Below are positions 63,712-64,000 of a DNA stretch of 64,000 nt, piece by piece. Each line of letters opens with the position of its first letter. Within the stretch, counting starts at the first letter, position 1. Location: contig NZ_BCVZ01000005.1 of assembly GCF_001592005.1 (NCBI RefSeq), forward strand, positions 62,001-126,000. The letters are read 5' to 3'. The notes beneath the pieces are model-generated. The model ran no database searches. It was not told the DNA's origin and saw only the letters and a program-made list of their open reading frames with translations. Position numbers and translations under genes: made by a program. Source of the stretch: Bacillus sonorensis NBRC 101234 = KCTC 13918 (GTDB lineage Bacteria; Bacillota; Bacilli; Bacillales; Bacillaceae).

Positions 63712-64000
<289 letters not shown>

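Overview
The window reads as a contiguous piece of a Bacillus chromosome, most like the B. licheniformis / B. paralicheniformis branch of the B. subtilis group. Gene order follows the B. subtilis yqhS-to-sigA segment almost gene for gene (aroQ, yqhR ... mntR, lipM, gcv genes, sinIR, tasA operon, comG operon, mgsR, yqgS, glcK, gluP, pst, pbpA, sodA, ispG, zur, nfo, cshB, ispH, trmK, cccA, sigA), and protein similarity is high throughout. Proteins were identified by recognising families and motifs by eye; no database search was run.

Layout. 1-5.6 kb: the start of aroQ, yqhR, the yqhQ-yqhP pair, the patatin-like yqhO, the manganese regulator mntR, lipoate enzyme lipM and rhodanese yqhL. 5.6-10 kb: the glycine cleavage operon gcvT-gcvPA-gcvPB on the minus strand behind a tandem glycine riboswitch. 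10-16 kb: helicase yqhH with yqhG, then the biofilm switch sinI-sinR facing its target operon tapA-sipW-tasA, whose promoter carries SinR-type sites. 16-20.7 kb: the seven-gene comG DNA-uptake pseudopilus operon; several members start at non-AUG codons or overlap deeply. 20.7-26.3 kb: stress genes rsbRD and mgsR (with a sigma-B promoter), a tRNA-Gln, and the small yqgY-yqgT group.

26.4-36 kb: a Fur-box-controlled siderophore-binding lipoprotein that interrupts the usual yqgT-yqgS neighbourhood, an LtaS-type synthase, glcK-yqgQ, an extra GerA-family (SpoVAF-like) spore protein, the rhomboid protease gluP, yqgO, yqgN and rpmGA. 36-41 kb: the phosphate transporter pstS-C-A-BA-BB behind an 11-bp-phased Pho box. 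41-50 kb: pbpA, yqgE, sodA, yqgC/yqgB, yqfZ, ispG, yqfX, yqfW. 49.7-51.8 kb: a zinc uptake cluster znuC-znuB-zur without a binding protein gene. 51.9-59.3 kb: yqfU, yqfT, nfo, cshB, yqfQ, ispH, yqfO, trmK.

59.3-62.6 kb is the accessory part: endonuclease V (nfi) followed upstream by three uncharacterised genes, one resembling a toxin-immunity protein and one built from two repeats. It sits between trmK and cccA and is the best candidate for an undescribed system. The window ends with cccA and the 3' end of sigA.
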